A stretch of 64,000 nt of DNA from contig JAUSBJ010000033.1 in assembly GCA_030652035.1 (NCBI GenBank), forward strand, positions 38,359 to 102,358, in the 5' to 3' direction. How positions within the stretch are numbered: the stretch's first letter is position 1; each line of letters begins with the position of its first letter. Origin of the DNA: Sulfurimicrobium sp. (lineage in GTDB: Bacteria; Pseudomonadota; Gammaproteobacteria; Burkholderiales; Sulfuricellaceae). Positions 1 through 6,542 of this stretch are shown here, piece by piece. The notes beneath the pieces were generated by a model that was not told where the DNA came from, did no database searches, and saw only the letters and a list, made by a program, of their open reading frames with translations. The position numbers and the translations under genes were made by a program.

Positions 1-113
1 AGTACATCGAGCAATCCCTGATCGCCTGGTTCAAGGAATATCTGGCCCGCGGCGCAGGGCATGCAGAGCGCGGCGAGGGACGGTTGCGCCAGGGTGCGTA
101 CATCGCCGCGTGA
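1..113 (+). CDS. nifB: C-terminal end of a protein, probably NifB (partial)
   Basis: Only the last 36 codons are inside the window, in the frame that starts at base 3 and ends with TGA at 111-113. The tail begins YIEQSLIAWFKEYLARG and has no diagnostic motif. The identification rests on context: a 2[4Fe-4S] ferredoxin, an IscA-like protein, NifZ and NifT follow on the same strand, an order usual downstream of nifB, the radical SAM enzyme that builds the NifB-co precursor of FeMo-co. The radical SAM domain itself is off the window, so this is inference from neighbours. Confidence 0.45.
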   Translation, partial: YIEQSLIAWFKEYLARGAGHAERGEGRLRQGAYIAA

Positions 114-118
114 ATTTA

Positions 119-262
119 AAACCTTTTACCGCAAAGGACGCCAAGGGCGCGAGGGAGATCAAGGACTTGAAGCAATGCCAGCCAATCCGGCGCGTAAGGC
201 CACGGATCGATTAAGCCCTGGTTTTACCTTGCGAGCCTTCGCGTCCTTTGCGGTGAGTCATG
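119..262. repeat. Intergenic inverted repeat, CCGCAAAGGACGC family
   Basis: The left arm (about 119-156) begins with ACCGCAAAGGACGC and the right arm (about 228-258) ends with GCGTCCTTTGCGGTGA. They are inverted copies that can fold into a long hairpin. About 70 bases lie between the arms. The element sits just ahead of the ferredoxin ribosome site. Related elements occur at 44746-44826, 47283-47367 and 62263-62341, with a half element at 41822-41858. Confidence 0.75.
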
Positions 263-294
263 TTTTTTAGCTTTATTTTGATCAGGAGAACACC

Positions 295-507
295 ATGCCA
301 TACAAAATCATCGCTTCCACCTGCACTGCCTGTACAGCCTGCGAGCCGGTCTGCCCCAATGTCGCCATCAAGGCCAAGAACGGCACTTACGTCATCGACC
401 CCAAGAAATGTACCGAATGCGAGGGCGAAGACCCGCAATGCGTGGAAGTCTGCCCGGTGGACAACTGCGTGGTGATCGACAAGAGCGTGCCGCGTTACGT
501 AATGTGA
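295..507 (+). CDS. fdxN: 2[4Fe-4S] ferredoxin, FdxN type
   Basis: A 70-residue bacterial ferredoxin. The first cluster motif is [12 protein letters not shown] (C-x2-C-x2-C-x3-CP) at about residues 10-21. The second is [16 protein letters not shown], with the spaced C-x2-C-x(n)-C-x3-C pattern seen in Nif and Alvin-type ferredoxins. The start has a good ribosome site (CAGGAG, 6 bases upstream). Position after nifB and before the other maturation genes fits FdxN, the electron donor linked to NifB and FeMo-co synthesis. It is probably co-transcribed with the upstream gene despite the repeat between them. The family assignment is strong; the exact physiological partner is inferred. Confidence 0.88.
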   Translation: MPYKIIASTCTACTACEPVCPNVAIKAKNGTYVIDPKKCTECEGEDPQCVEVCPVDNCVVIDKSVPRYVM

Positions 508-509
508 TT

Positions 510-578
510 TAGCGGTCAGCCATCAGAAAAACTGCGGCGCAGCCGCACAAAACCGCTGATAGCTGACCGCTGATAGCC
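510..578. repeat. Intergenic hairpin (GCGGTCAGC type)
   Basis: Between the ferredoxin and the IscA-like gene, AGCGGTCAGC at 510-519 is matched by inverted copies AGCTGACCGC and GCTGATAGC near 556-578. A second small stem (CTGCGGCGCAG) lies in the loop. A related stretch (CAGCTTTCAGC) occurs at 2863-2905. It is one of several classes of hairpins sitting between genes of one operon in this window. Confidence 0.6.
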
Positions 579-597
579 AACAAACAAGGAAAACATC

Positions 598-978
598 ATG
601 AATCTGACTGTCACTCCCAAGGCCGAAAATTTCATGCGCCGCATGGTGCGTTTCGGGCTGCTGGGGAAAAAAGCCGGTTTCCGGCTGGTGGTGAGCCCGG
701 GCGGATGCTCCGGCCTGAGCTCGGAATTCACCATCGAGTCCGGACCGCAATTCGGCGATTACGTGCTTGAACTGGTCGATCTCAATGTGTTCCTGCCAGA
801 ATCCAGCCGCGAATTGCTGGAGGGCTACACCATCGATTTTGCCGACACCATGATGGATACCGGCCTCAAGTTCTTCAACCCCAATGCGCGCGGCATATGC
901 GGTTGCGGCACGAGCGCGCCGGGCGACAACGATCCGATGGTGTCTACGGTCAGCATCGCCAGCATCGCGCGGCGTTAA
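598..978 (+). CDS. IscA/HesB-like Fe-S carrier, nif-associated
   Basis: A 126-residue A-type carrier. The conserved cysteines are in PGGCSGLS (about residue 40) and in CGCG near residue 102, matching the C-x(n)-C-G-C pattern that binds a [2Fe-2S] or [4Fe-4S] cluster for transfer to apoproteins. N-terminal MNLTVTPKAENFMRRM fits the family start, and AAGGAAAACATC precedes the ATG. Homologues near nifB are often called IscA-nif or HesB. It likely helps mature NifB or nitrogenase clusters. A role specific to nitrogenase is inferred from location. Confidence 0.85.
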   Translation: MNLTVTPKAENFMRRMVRFGLLGKKAGFRLVVSPGGCSGLSSEFTIESGPQFGDYVLELVDLNVFLPESSRELLEGYTIDFADTMMDTGLKFFNPNARGICGCGTSAPGDNDPMVSTVSIASIARR

Positions 979-1007
979 CATGAAACTCGCGAAGCGAACC
1001 TGTGCCC

Positions 1008-1080
1008 CTTATCTCGACGGATTGAGCGGCTTTGCCGCCACTCCCGGCGGGGACACTCCTTGCGGGTGCGCCCTTTGGGA
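1008..1080. repeat. Partial dispersed repeat (GGCGGGGACACTCC type)
   Basis: The stretch ending CGGCGGGGACACTCC and TTGCGGGTG is nearly identical to part of the composite repeat at 4195-4270. Here the CCCCTC arms are missing, so it looks like a fragment of the same dispersed element. Confidence 0.55.
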
Positions 1081-1116
1081 GAGAGTCAGGAGAGAGGGTT
1101 GCGTGGCGCAAGGAAA

Positions 1117-1881
1117 ATGACTGATATCGACGAAGCGCTCGACTGGCAAGGCAAACCGATTTCATGCGATATCTGCGCGCACCAGGCCTTGCTCGCGGAA
1201 GGCTTGTGCCAGCTTCGGCGCGCCTGCGTGCATGACCGCTACGCGCGGCGCATCGACCGGTTTTTCTACTGGAACCGGGCGCTGGCCAACGATTATCTGG
1301 CGCATCCCTATTTCGAGGTGCGCGCCATCGCGGCGAAATTCGCCGACGTGTTCCGCCTGCCGCCATTGCTGGAAGACGCGGACGAAACGGTGCGCTTCTC
1401 GGCGCTGATTCGCCTGCCGCGCAAGTATCTGCTGAAAATGCGCCACGATCCGGACCGCGAAGTGCGCATTCGCGTCGCCTACCGGATGGAGGGCCGCGAC
1501 CTGCTGGAAATGCGCGCCGATCCGGATTACTACGTGCGTCTGGTGGTGGCGCGCCGCCTGCCGCCGGAATCCCTGCATTTGCTGCTGCATGACGCGGACC
1601 GCGAGGTGCGCCTGATGGTGGCCCGGCGCATCGGCGCGGAATGGCTGAGCAAATTGACCGCCGACACGGATGCGGATGTCCGGCTGGAAGTTGCGCGCCG
1701 TCTGGACGGGGACGATCTGCTGTCCCTGCTGAACGATCCCGACTGGCGCGTGCGCTACGAGGTAGCCAGCAGGGGAGAAACCGGGCGGCTGGTGCAACTG
1801 CTCGACGACAAGGACGAACTGGTGCGCGAGATGGCTCGTTCCAGGATTAAAGGGGAGGAACTAGTGCCATGTAACACCTGA
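1117..1881 (+). CDS. LRV (leucine-rich repeat variant) Fe-S cluster protein
   Basis: About 254 residues. An N-terminal four-cysteine region (CDIC near residues 15-18, then CQLRRAC) matches the LRV FeS4 cluster domain first described from the Azotobacter vinelandii nif region. After residue 65 come about seven tandem helical repeats of roughly 24 residues, each with a D-x-D/S-x-x-V-R core (for example DPDREVRIRVAYR, DADREVRLMVARR). The start at 1117 leaves the Cys domain intact and follows AAGGA; an in-frame ATG at 1060 lies in repeat-derived sequence. The family is frequent in nif clusters; its exact role is unknown, perhaps a scaffold in Fe-S assembly. Confidence 0.85.
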   Translation: MTDIDEALDWQGKPISCDICAHQALLAEGLCQLRRACVHDRYARRIDRFFYWNRALANDYLAHPYFEVRAIAAKFADVFRLPPLLEDADETVRFSALIRLPRKYLLKMRHDPDREVRIRVAYRMEGRDLLEMRADPDYYVRLVVARRLPPESLHLLLHDADREVRLMVARRIGAEWLSKLTADTDADVRLEVARRLDGDDLLSLLNDPDWRVRYEVASRGETGRLVQLLDDKDELVREMARSRIKGEELVPCNT

Positions 1882-1898
1882 ATCTTCACAAACCAAGC

Positions 1899-2012
1899 CC
1901 TCCAAACCTCCCCTTGTGCGAGCATCCGCTACGCGGATTGCCTGCTTAACCCACTTCAGGGGAGGCTTAAAGGCTTCTCCCCTGACAGGGGGGACTGAGG
2001 GGGGTGGTTTAA
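1899..2012. repeat. Composite CCCCTC dispersed repeat, copy A
   Basis: It contains CTCCCCTTGTGCGAGC, then a 58-base core present in inverted orientation at 2992-3049, and ends with the CCCCTGACAGGGGGG hairpin. The two copies face each other around the nifZ pair. The element fills the gap between the LRV gene and nifZ. Confidence 0.8.
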
Positions 2013-2083
2013 GGTGTTACTGAGTACTGGGGCCTGCCGGAACTGATTGCAGATATGAAACGATATAAACAGGACCTGACATC

Positions 2084-2368
2084 ATGAAAATCAGCCGCGA
2101 CAGCGATGTGATCGAAATCGACAAGGAGCCGGTTTATGGTTACGGACAAAAAGTGCGTTCTACCAAGAACATCCGCAACGATGGGACTTTCCCCGGCAAG
2201 GAAATCGGCGAGATTCTGGTGAATAAAGGCGATACCGGCTACGTCACCAGCATCGGCACCTTTCTGCAGCAGTTCTACATCTACGGCGTGGATTTCTACG
2301 AGCAGGGGCACGTCGTCGGCATGAAAGGAAAAGAACTGGAACCCATCGAGGAGACCTCCCATGTCTGA
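2084..2368 (+). CDS. nifZ: Nitrogen fixation protein NifZ
   Basis: A 94-residue protein matching the NifZ family: YGYGQKVRSTKNIRNDGTFPG near residue 18, followed by GDTGYVTSIGTFLQQFYIYGVDF. NifZ is needed for formation of the second P-cluster of the MoFe protein, acting in the cytoplasm on apo-NifDK. The length is short compared with Azotobacter NifZ, as is usual for beta- and alphaproteobacterial forms. The stop overlaps the next start by 8 bases (2361-2368), so translation is probably coupled. The gene sits between two inverted composite repeats. Confidence 0.88.
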   Translation: MKISRDSDVIEIDKEPVYGYGQKVRSTKNIRNDGTFPGKEIGEILVNKGDTGYVTSIGTFLQQFYIYGVDFYEQGHVVGMKGKELEPIEETSHV

Positions 2369-2858
2369 AGCACGCCAAGCCATATTTCACATCCAGCAGC
2401 GCGTGAGTTGCGGCATGGATCTGTTCAACGACGGCAGCCACCCCGAAAAGGAGGCGGAGGCGCTGCTGGTGGCGGCAGGGACCGTCGGCGAGATCGTCAA
2501 CATCGGACAGCACGTCGAGAGCGGCACTCCGGTCTACATGGTGGAATTCCCCGGCATGATGATCGTGGGCTGCCTTGAAGAAGAGCTGGAGCCGGCCGGT
2601 TCAGCGCTGGAAACCGGAGCAGCCAGACAAGGGCCGACCAAACAGGAGCAAGAAATGAAAATCATGATCCGCAAGGCCGCAGGCGTACTGACCGGCTATC
2701 TGCCCAAGAAGGACCTGGAAGAGCCCATCGTCGAAATGGAAAAGCCGGAAATGTGGGGCGGCGAGATCACCCTGGCCAACGGCTGGAAATTCGCCCTGCC
2801 GGAGATGGCCGCCGACACCCGCCTGCCGATCACCGTCGAAGCCCGCAAGCTGGGATAG
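2361..2858 (+). CDS. nifT: NifZ-like / NifT fusion protein
   Basis: 165 residues in two parts. Residues 1-80 are a second, divergent NifZ-like domain (GTVGEIVNIGQHVESG then YMVEFPGMMIVGC). Residues about 99-165 are a complete NifT/FixU domain starting MKIMIRKAAG, with KKDLEEPIVEMEKPEMWGG and LANGWKFALPEM. These are normally separate genes. A ribosome site (CAGGAG) and an in-frame ATG remain at 2643-2657 before the NifT part, so separate NifT may also be made. NifT function is unclear; NifZ domains serve P-cluster maturation. The fusion looks like loss of a stop between neighbours. Confidence 0.85.
   Translation: MSEARQAIFHIQQRVSCGMDLFNDGSHPEKEAEALLVAAGTVGEIVNIGQHVESGTPVYMVEFPGMMIVGCLEEELEPAGSALETGAARQGPTKQEQEMKIMIRKAAGVLTGYLPKKDLEEPIVEMEKPEMWGGEITLANGWKFALPEMAADTRLPITVEARKLG
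2643..2657 (+). promoter_or_regulatory. Internal ribosome binding site and start for the NifT part
   Basis: CAGGAG lies 6 bases ahead of an in-frame ATG at 2655. Initiation here would give a free 67-residue NifT with the usual family start (MKIMIRK). This suggests the fusion evolved from two adjacent genes and could still make both forms. Confidence 0.5.
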
Positions 2859-2947
2859 CGATCAGCTTTCAGCTTTCAGCTAAACCGGTTCTGCTGACCG
2901 CTCTAACTAACATGGCAGGTAGGCTACACCTAATAATGAAACTTGCC

Positions 2948-3066
2948 GGACTCCTAACCCCCCTCAATCCCCCCTTGTCAGGGGAGTCCACTCCTCCCCT
3001 GAAGTGGGTTAAGCAGGCAATCCGCGTAGCGGATGCTCGCACAAGGGGAGACCGGGAGGGGTTGAA
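2948..3066. repeat. Composite CCCCTC dispersed repeat, copy B (inverted)
   Basis: It carries the reverse complement of the 58-base core at about 1911-1968, flanked by ACCCCCCTCAATCCCCCC and GGGAGGGGTTG arms. With copy A it forms an inverted pair around nifZ and the fusion gene. Confidence 0.8.
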
Positions 3067-3106
3067 AGGCGCCTCGAAGAGTTTCTCGTTAAATAAGGAG
3101 AACACC

Positions 3107-3946
3107 ATGAACGCACTGATTCTGGATGGCATCATCACCGCCCTGGCTGAAAAACGCGCAATCCCCTACCTCGGGCCGGGCATGCTTTCGCTGGTGGTGG
3201 AAAAAACCGCACCGGCGACCGCCGTGGAGCTGGCAGACAGGCTGGCGGCAAAAACCACGCTGCCGTTCAAGATTCGCAAGAATCTCACCGCCGCCGCCCA
3301 GTACATCGAAAACTTCAAGCACCGCAAAACCCTGGTGGCGATGATGAACGAAGTCTTCGCCAAGAAGACCGAACCCGCGCCGCTGCACCGCCACCTGGCC
3401 GAATTGCAACTGCCGCTGATCGTGGATATGTGGTACGACGGCACCATGGCGGCGGCCCTGTCAGGCAAGGAAGGGTGGGGCCTGCTGCAGGGCGTGAGCC
3501 GCGCCGAGCATCTTGACCAGTGGGTGAAATACTACCTGCCGGACGGCACGCCCAGCGATGCGGCGCAGGCGGAAAAATGGCGCACCGTGCTGTACCAGCC
3601 CATCGGCAGCGCGCGCCCGGCCAGCAACTACATCGTGTCCGATTCCGACTACGTGGAAGTGCTCACCGAAATCGACATCCAGAGCCCGATTCCCCCCCCG
3701 GTGCAGGAACTACGCAAGGGACGCGGATTTCTCTTTCTCGGCTGCCGTTTCGACAACCAGCTCACCCGCAGCTACGCCCGCCAGATCATGAAACGCTCCG
3801 GCGAAGGGCCCCACTGGGCAGTATTGCCGGGCGAACTGGCCAAGAACGAAATCCGCTTCCTGGAAGAGCAGAACATCACCCGCCTCGACATGGATTTGAA
3901 TGTGTTTTTCGACGCGGTGACGGAAACCCTGCCCGCCGCGGCGTAA
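3107..3946 (+). CDS. SIR2-like domain protein of nif clusters
   Basis: 279 residues. The N terminus (IITALAEKRAIPYLGPGML) resembles the GAG-type NAD-binding loop of SIR2-like proteins, and GRGFLFLGCRFDNQLTR near residue 205 matches the second nucleotide-binding segment (GYSLxD-like). No zinc-binding cysteines are seen, as in many SIR2-like proteins outside true deacetylases. It starts after a strong AAGGAG site. Homologues sit next to nifZ/nifT in several diazotroph operons, but no biochemical role is established to my knowledge. NAD-linked sensing or ADP-ribose chemistry on nitrogenase proteins would be speculation. Confidence 0.7.
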   Translation: MNALILDGIITALAEKRAIPYLGPGMLSLVVEKTAPATAVELADRLAAKTTLPFKIRKNLTAAAQYIENFKHRKTLVAMMNEVFAKKTEPAPLHRHLAELQLPLIVDMWYDGTMAAALSGKEGWGLLQGVSRAEHLDQWVKYYLPDGTPSDAAQAEKWRTVLYQPIGSARPASNYIVSDSDYVEVLTEIDIQSPIPPPVQELRKGRGFLFLGCRFDNQLTRSYARQIMKRSGEGPHWAVLPGELAKNEIRFLEEQNITRLDMDLNVFFDAVTETLPAAA

Positions 3947-4503
3947 CCTGAAACCCCTCCCCTTTCAAGGAGAGGTTGGGTGGGGGAGGGGTTTGTTGAG
4001 AATCCGGCGCAATGTACTTCGCTGATGGCGTCAAGATCGCCGCGTAAAGCGGCGGGTGCTTTGGCGGACATGACCCGTTCTGACCCAGCAGAGACTAGTA
4101 GTCAGTCACGCTAAAACAAAGAGAATATATGTCGGAGGACAATGCCACACCGCAACCCCCCTCAATCCCCCCTTGTCAGGGGGGAAGCCGTTTGTCTCCT
4201 CCCCTGTCTCGTCAGAGCGAGCAGCTTTGCTGCCACTCTCGGCGGGGACACTCCTTGCGGGTGACAAGGGGAGGCCGGGAGGGGTTGGAAGTGGCGTTTC
4301 AAGTTGACTAACTACTAGATTGGCAGCCTAATCTTGAACGCTGCCGGGAGCGGTTTGATCATCGGTGGGTTATGCCAAGCCACTTTTTCCGGTACAGTTC
4401 AAACAGCGGCATTGCACCGGCTTGCAAGCGCCTTCATGAGGCCGGTTCGATTCATTTGATTTCACCGCCTTCGCGGGCCGTTATTCCAGGCAGGAGAGGG
4501 GTT
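3947..4503. other. Intergenic region with two dispersed repeats
   Basis: No convincing gene. Bases 3951-3996 hold a short CCCCTCCCC...GGGGAGGGG hairpin. Bases 4155-4290 hold a composite repeat (ACCCCCCTCAATCCCCCC, GGCGGGGACACTCC, GGGAGGGGTTGG). A 60-codon reading frame from 4129 is made almost entirely of repeat sequence and is not counted as a gene. A possible ribosome site (CAGGAGAGGGG) at the end belongs to the hemerythrin gene. Confidence 0.7.
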
Positions 4504-4905
4504 ATGAAAGATCTGGTTTGGGACAAGATACTCAGTGTCGGGGTCGACGAGATCGATGACGATCACCGTAAGCTGATCCATATTTTCAACATTCTCAATC
4601 ATTCCGTGATCAAAGGGGAATCCCCGGAATATCTGGCGGCGGCCCTGGAAGAGCTGATCAATTGCACCGTCTGGCATTTCAGCCACGAGGAGCGGCTGAT
4701 GCTGAAGTACCGCTATCCGGAAATTGAGGAGCACAAGGCGGAGCACCGGGAATTGATCGAGAGCGCCAAGGAACTGCAACAGAAGATCCTGGAGTCGGAC
4801 AAGACCGTGGCCGACAAACACATCGAATTCCTGGAGCGTTGGCTCACCGAGCATATCCTCACCGCCGATGGGCGTTTGGGTTCTTTTCTTTCGCTGGCGA
4901 TGTAG
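4504..4905 (+). CDS. Bacteriohemerythrin
   Basis: 133 residues. The di-iron ligand pattern of hemerythrin is present: DDDHRKLI (His near 22), then TVWHFSHEERLM (H-x3-H-E, about 58-63), then EEHKAEHREL (H-x3-H) and LTEHI near the C terminus. These are the His/Glu/Asp ligands of an O2-binding non-heme di-iron site. The start at 4504 follows CAGGAGAGGGG, which is better than upstream ATGs. Closing a nif operon, it could bind or shuttle O2 to protect nitrogenase or feed respiration; that role is inferred. A second hemerythrin closes the draT-draG operon at 10274-10672. Confidence 0.88.
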   Translation: MKDLVWDKILSVGVDEIDDDHRKLIHIFNILNHSVIKGESPEYLAAALEELINCTVWHFSHEERLMLKYRYPEIEEHKAEHRELIESAKELQQKILESDKTVADKHIEFLERWLTEHILTADGRLGSFLSLAM

Positions 4906-4914
4906 GCAGGCATG

Positions 4915-4946
4915 CGGCGCAATGCCCGTTGGTTATTGCGCCCTAC
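4915..4946 (-). repeat. REP element, left flank of cassette
   Basis: A hairpin with arms GGCGCAAT and ATTGCGCC around an 11-base loop; read on the minus strand it begins with the tetranucleotide GTAG, a hallmark of REP sequences mobilised by RAYT enzymes. It is an inverted copy of the element at 5413-5444. Confidence 0.85.
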
Positions 4947-5007
4947 GCGAGCTGAACAGGGTGTTCAGAATGGGGTTTTTCTACAGCGTCGTTAGGCACC
5001 GACCAAC

Positions 5008-5394
5008 ATGAGCGATGGAATGACGGGACCCTTCTGTTCTGGGTGCGGGTTCGAACTGCCACAAGGCCCTAGAGTCCCGTGCCCGAAATGTGGCGAGACA
5101 GCACGCAGCTACAAAGGAACGTTAACTGCCACCTCCACCGGCGTTGCGAGTATGCGTTTGAAGGCAAAGCGGCCCGGAGTTAAGAAGCCTATTGCAGAGG
5201 GTCGTTATGAGCCGAGCGTCCAACGCGCAACAGGCATCACGATGCGGCTTGAGCGGTTTTTAGATCGGCTGCGCGACCTCTACAAGGAAAAGATCACAAA
5301 TCCAACAACCGGCGAGGTGATTCATGAGTGCGAGGAACCTCTGTCCAAACACCAGGGCCACGGAAGTGCAAAGCCGAAGAAGCCCGGTGCCTAA
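5008..5394 (+). CDS. Small zinc-ribbon protein of unknown function (cassette-like)
   Basis: 128 residues. The N terminus holds a zinc-ribbon pattern (CSGCGFELPQG then CPKCGE, about residues 10-32). The rest is basic and poor in motifs. I do not recognise a characterised family. It is bounded by GTTAGGCACC (4991-5000) and GGTGCCTAAT (5386-5395), an inverted pair like the ends of integron cassettes, and outside those by two inverted REP elements. No strong ribosome site is seen. Codon use appears less GC-biased than in the nif genes. It could be a cassette-borne gene; nothing shows what it does. Confidence 0.6.
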   Translation: MSDGMTGPFCSGCGFELPQGPRVPCPKCGETARSYKGTLTATSTGVASMRLKAKRPGVKKPIAEGRYEPSVQRATGITMRLERFLDRLRDLYKEKITNPTTGEVIHECEEPLSKHQGHGSAKPKKPGA

Positions 5395-5412
5395 TGATTA
5401 AGGTTAGCCCGC

Positions 5413-5444
5413 GTAGGGCGCAATAACCAACGGGCATTGCGCCG
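5413..5444 (+). repeat. REP element upstream of the RAYT gene
   Basis: It starts with GTAG and continues GGCGCAATAACC, loop, then ATTGCGCC. It lies 28 bases before the RAYT start. With the elements at 4915 and 6008 it forms the REP set flanking the transposase. Confidence 0.88.
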
Positions 5445-5471
5445 CATGCCGAATGCATCGATACTCGCCTC

Positions 5472-6002
5472 ATGCCTGACTACCGTCGAGCCTGGTATCC
5501 GGGCGGAACTTATTTCTTTACCGTTAACTTGCTGCAACGGCAAGAGAACGACTTGCTGACGCGTCATGTCGATTTGTTGCGGCAAACCGTTCGCTCCGTA
5601 CGCAAACGCCATCCTTTCAAGATTCATGGCTGGGTGGTTTTGCCTGACCACATGCATTGCGTGATCGAATTGCCGCCTCAGGATTCCGATTTTGCGACCC
5701 GGTGGCGGTTGATCAAAATGGGGTTTTCCAAGGCGCTGTCGCGTGGCGAGAAATTGACTGCCGTGCGCATCCGCCGGGGAGAGCGCGGTATCTGGCAGCG
5801 ACGCTACTGGGAGCACTTGATCCGGGACGAGGCGGATTACCGTGCGCACATGGATTATGTGCATATCAATCCGGTAAAGCATGGGCTGGTCAGGAGTGTG
5901 GCTGACTGGCCTTATTCGACGTTTCACAATTTGGTTGTCGAAGGTGTTTATCCCCAAGACTGGGCGGGTGATGGCGAGATGGGGTTGGGGTATGATGATT
6001 GA
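5472..6002 (+). CDS. REP-associated tyrosine transposase (RAYT)
   Basis: 176 residues of the Y1 (IS200/IS605-like) transposase fold. The HUH motif appears as DHMHCVIELP near residue 60. Also typical are WQRRYWEHLIRDEADYRAHMDYVHINPVKHGLV, which holds the catalytic tyrosine region, and WPYSTFHNLV near the end. RAYTs are single-copy enzymes that cut and join REP hairpins carrying a GTAG-type guide. Here such hairpins flank the gene (4915, 5413, 6008) and occur again about 53 kb away (59112, 59763), which supports a working or recently working pair. Confidence 0.9.
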   Translation: MPDYRRAWYPGGTYFFTVNLLQRQENDLLTRHVDLLRQTVRSVRKRHPFKIHGWVVLPDHMHCVIELPPQDSDFATRWRLIKMGFSKALSRGEKLTAVRIRRGERGIWQRRYWEHLIRDEADYRAHMDYVHINPVKHGLVRSVADWPYSTFHNLVVEGVYPQDWAGDGEMGLGYDD

Positions 6003-6007
6003 CATCT

Positions 6008-6038
6008 GGCGCAATGCCCTTTGGTTATTGCGCCCTAC
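6008..6038 (-). repeat. REP element downstream of the RAYT gene
   Basis: The hairpin arms GGCGCAAT and ATTGCGCC are kept, and GTAG is at the minus-strand 5' end. The loop has two changes (CCTTT instead of CCGTT). It starts just after the RAYT stop codon. Confidence 0.85.
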
Positions 6039-6102
6039 GCGAGCTGGATGGGGAAGTCCCTTTCATTCGTTAGGCCTCGGTTGAGGCAATGGGGTGGCAC
6101 AC

Positions 6103-6504
6103 ATGATGTACATAGGGGCGCTTGCCAAATTAACGGGCGCATCGCGAAAGGCCATACATCATTACGAGTTGCTTGGATTGATTCCTGTACCGCAACGCAA
6201 AGGGCGCTATCGCATATACAACGAAGTGGATGCCCATCTTATATGCATCATTAAGCGCTCCCAGACACTAGGCTTCAGTCTCAAGGAAATAACGGACGTC
6301 ATATCGACAACGGGAAAAACCGGGAAGCTGCCCGTCAACATGGTAGTCGAGTTGATTGAGCGCAAGCGCGAGGATTTGCGAGAAATTATCAACTCTGCCC
6401 TCTCCAAGGATCGGCAGTTGGCAGAGTTGCAAGCGGACTTTCTTTGTAATTCCGGTGAAACCTGCTTGATGCCCCTTGACTCTTCCCCTAAGGGGCAGGC
6501 TTAG
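6103..6504 (+). CDS. MerR-family transcriptional regulator
   Basis: About 133 residues. The N-terminal winged helix is clear: YIGALAKLTGASRKAIHHYE, then LGLIPVP and RKGRYRIYNEVD. It is followed by a dimerisation helix (VVELIERKREDLREIINSAL). MerR proteins bind spaced promoters and activate on an effector. No conserved metal-binding cysteine pair is seen in the helix region; CNSGETC is near the C terminus. Starts at 6094 (GTG), 6103 and 6106 are all possible; 6103 is chosen. The oxidoreductase gene begins 38 bases downstream on the same strand and is the likely target, as with redox-responsive MerR pairs. Confidence 0.83.
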   Translation: MMYIGALAKLTGASRKAIHHYELLGLIPVPQRKGRYRIYNEVDAHLICIIKRSQTLGFSLKEITDVISTTGKTGKLPVNMVVELIERKREDLREIINSALSKDRQLAELQADFLCNSGETCLMPLDSSPKGQA

Positions 6505-6542
6505 AATTGCCACCATCAAAATCCCGGTAGGTATTAAAAACC

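Noticed and set aside
4129..4311. A 60-codon frame upstream of the hemerythrin gene
   Set aside because: It is nearly all CCCCTC repeat sequence, and no ribosome site or family feature is present.
4400..4470. A GGTTCGATTC stretch like a tRNA T-arm
   Set aside because: The stem does not pair, and no acceptor stem or D-arm can be drawn around it.
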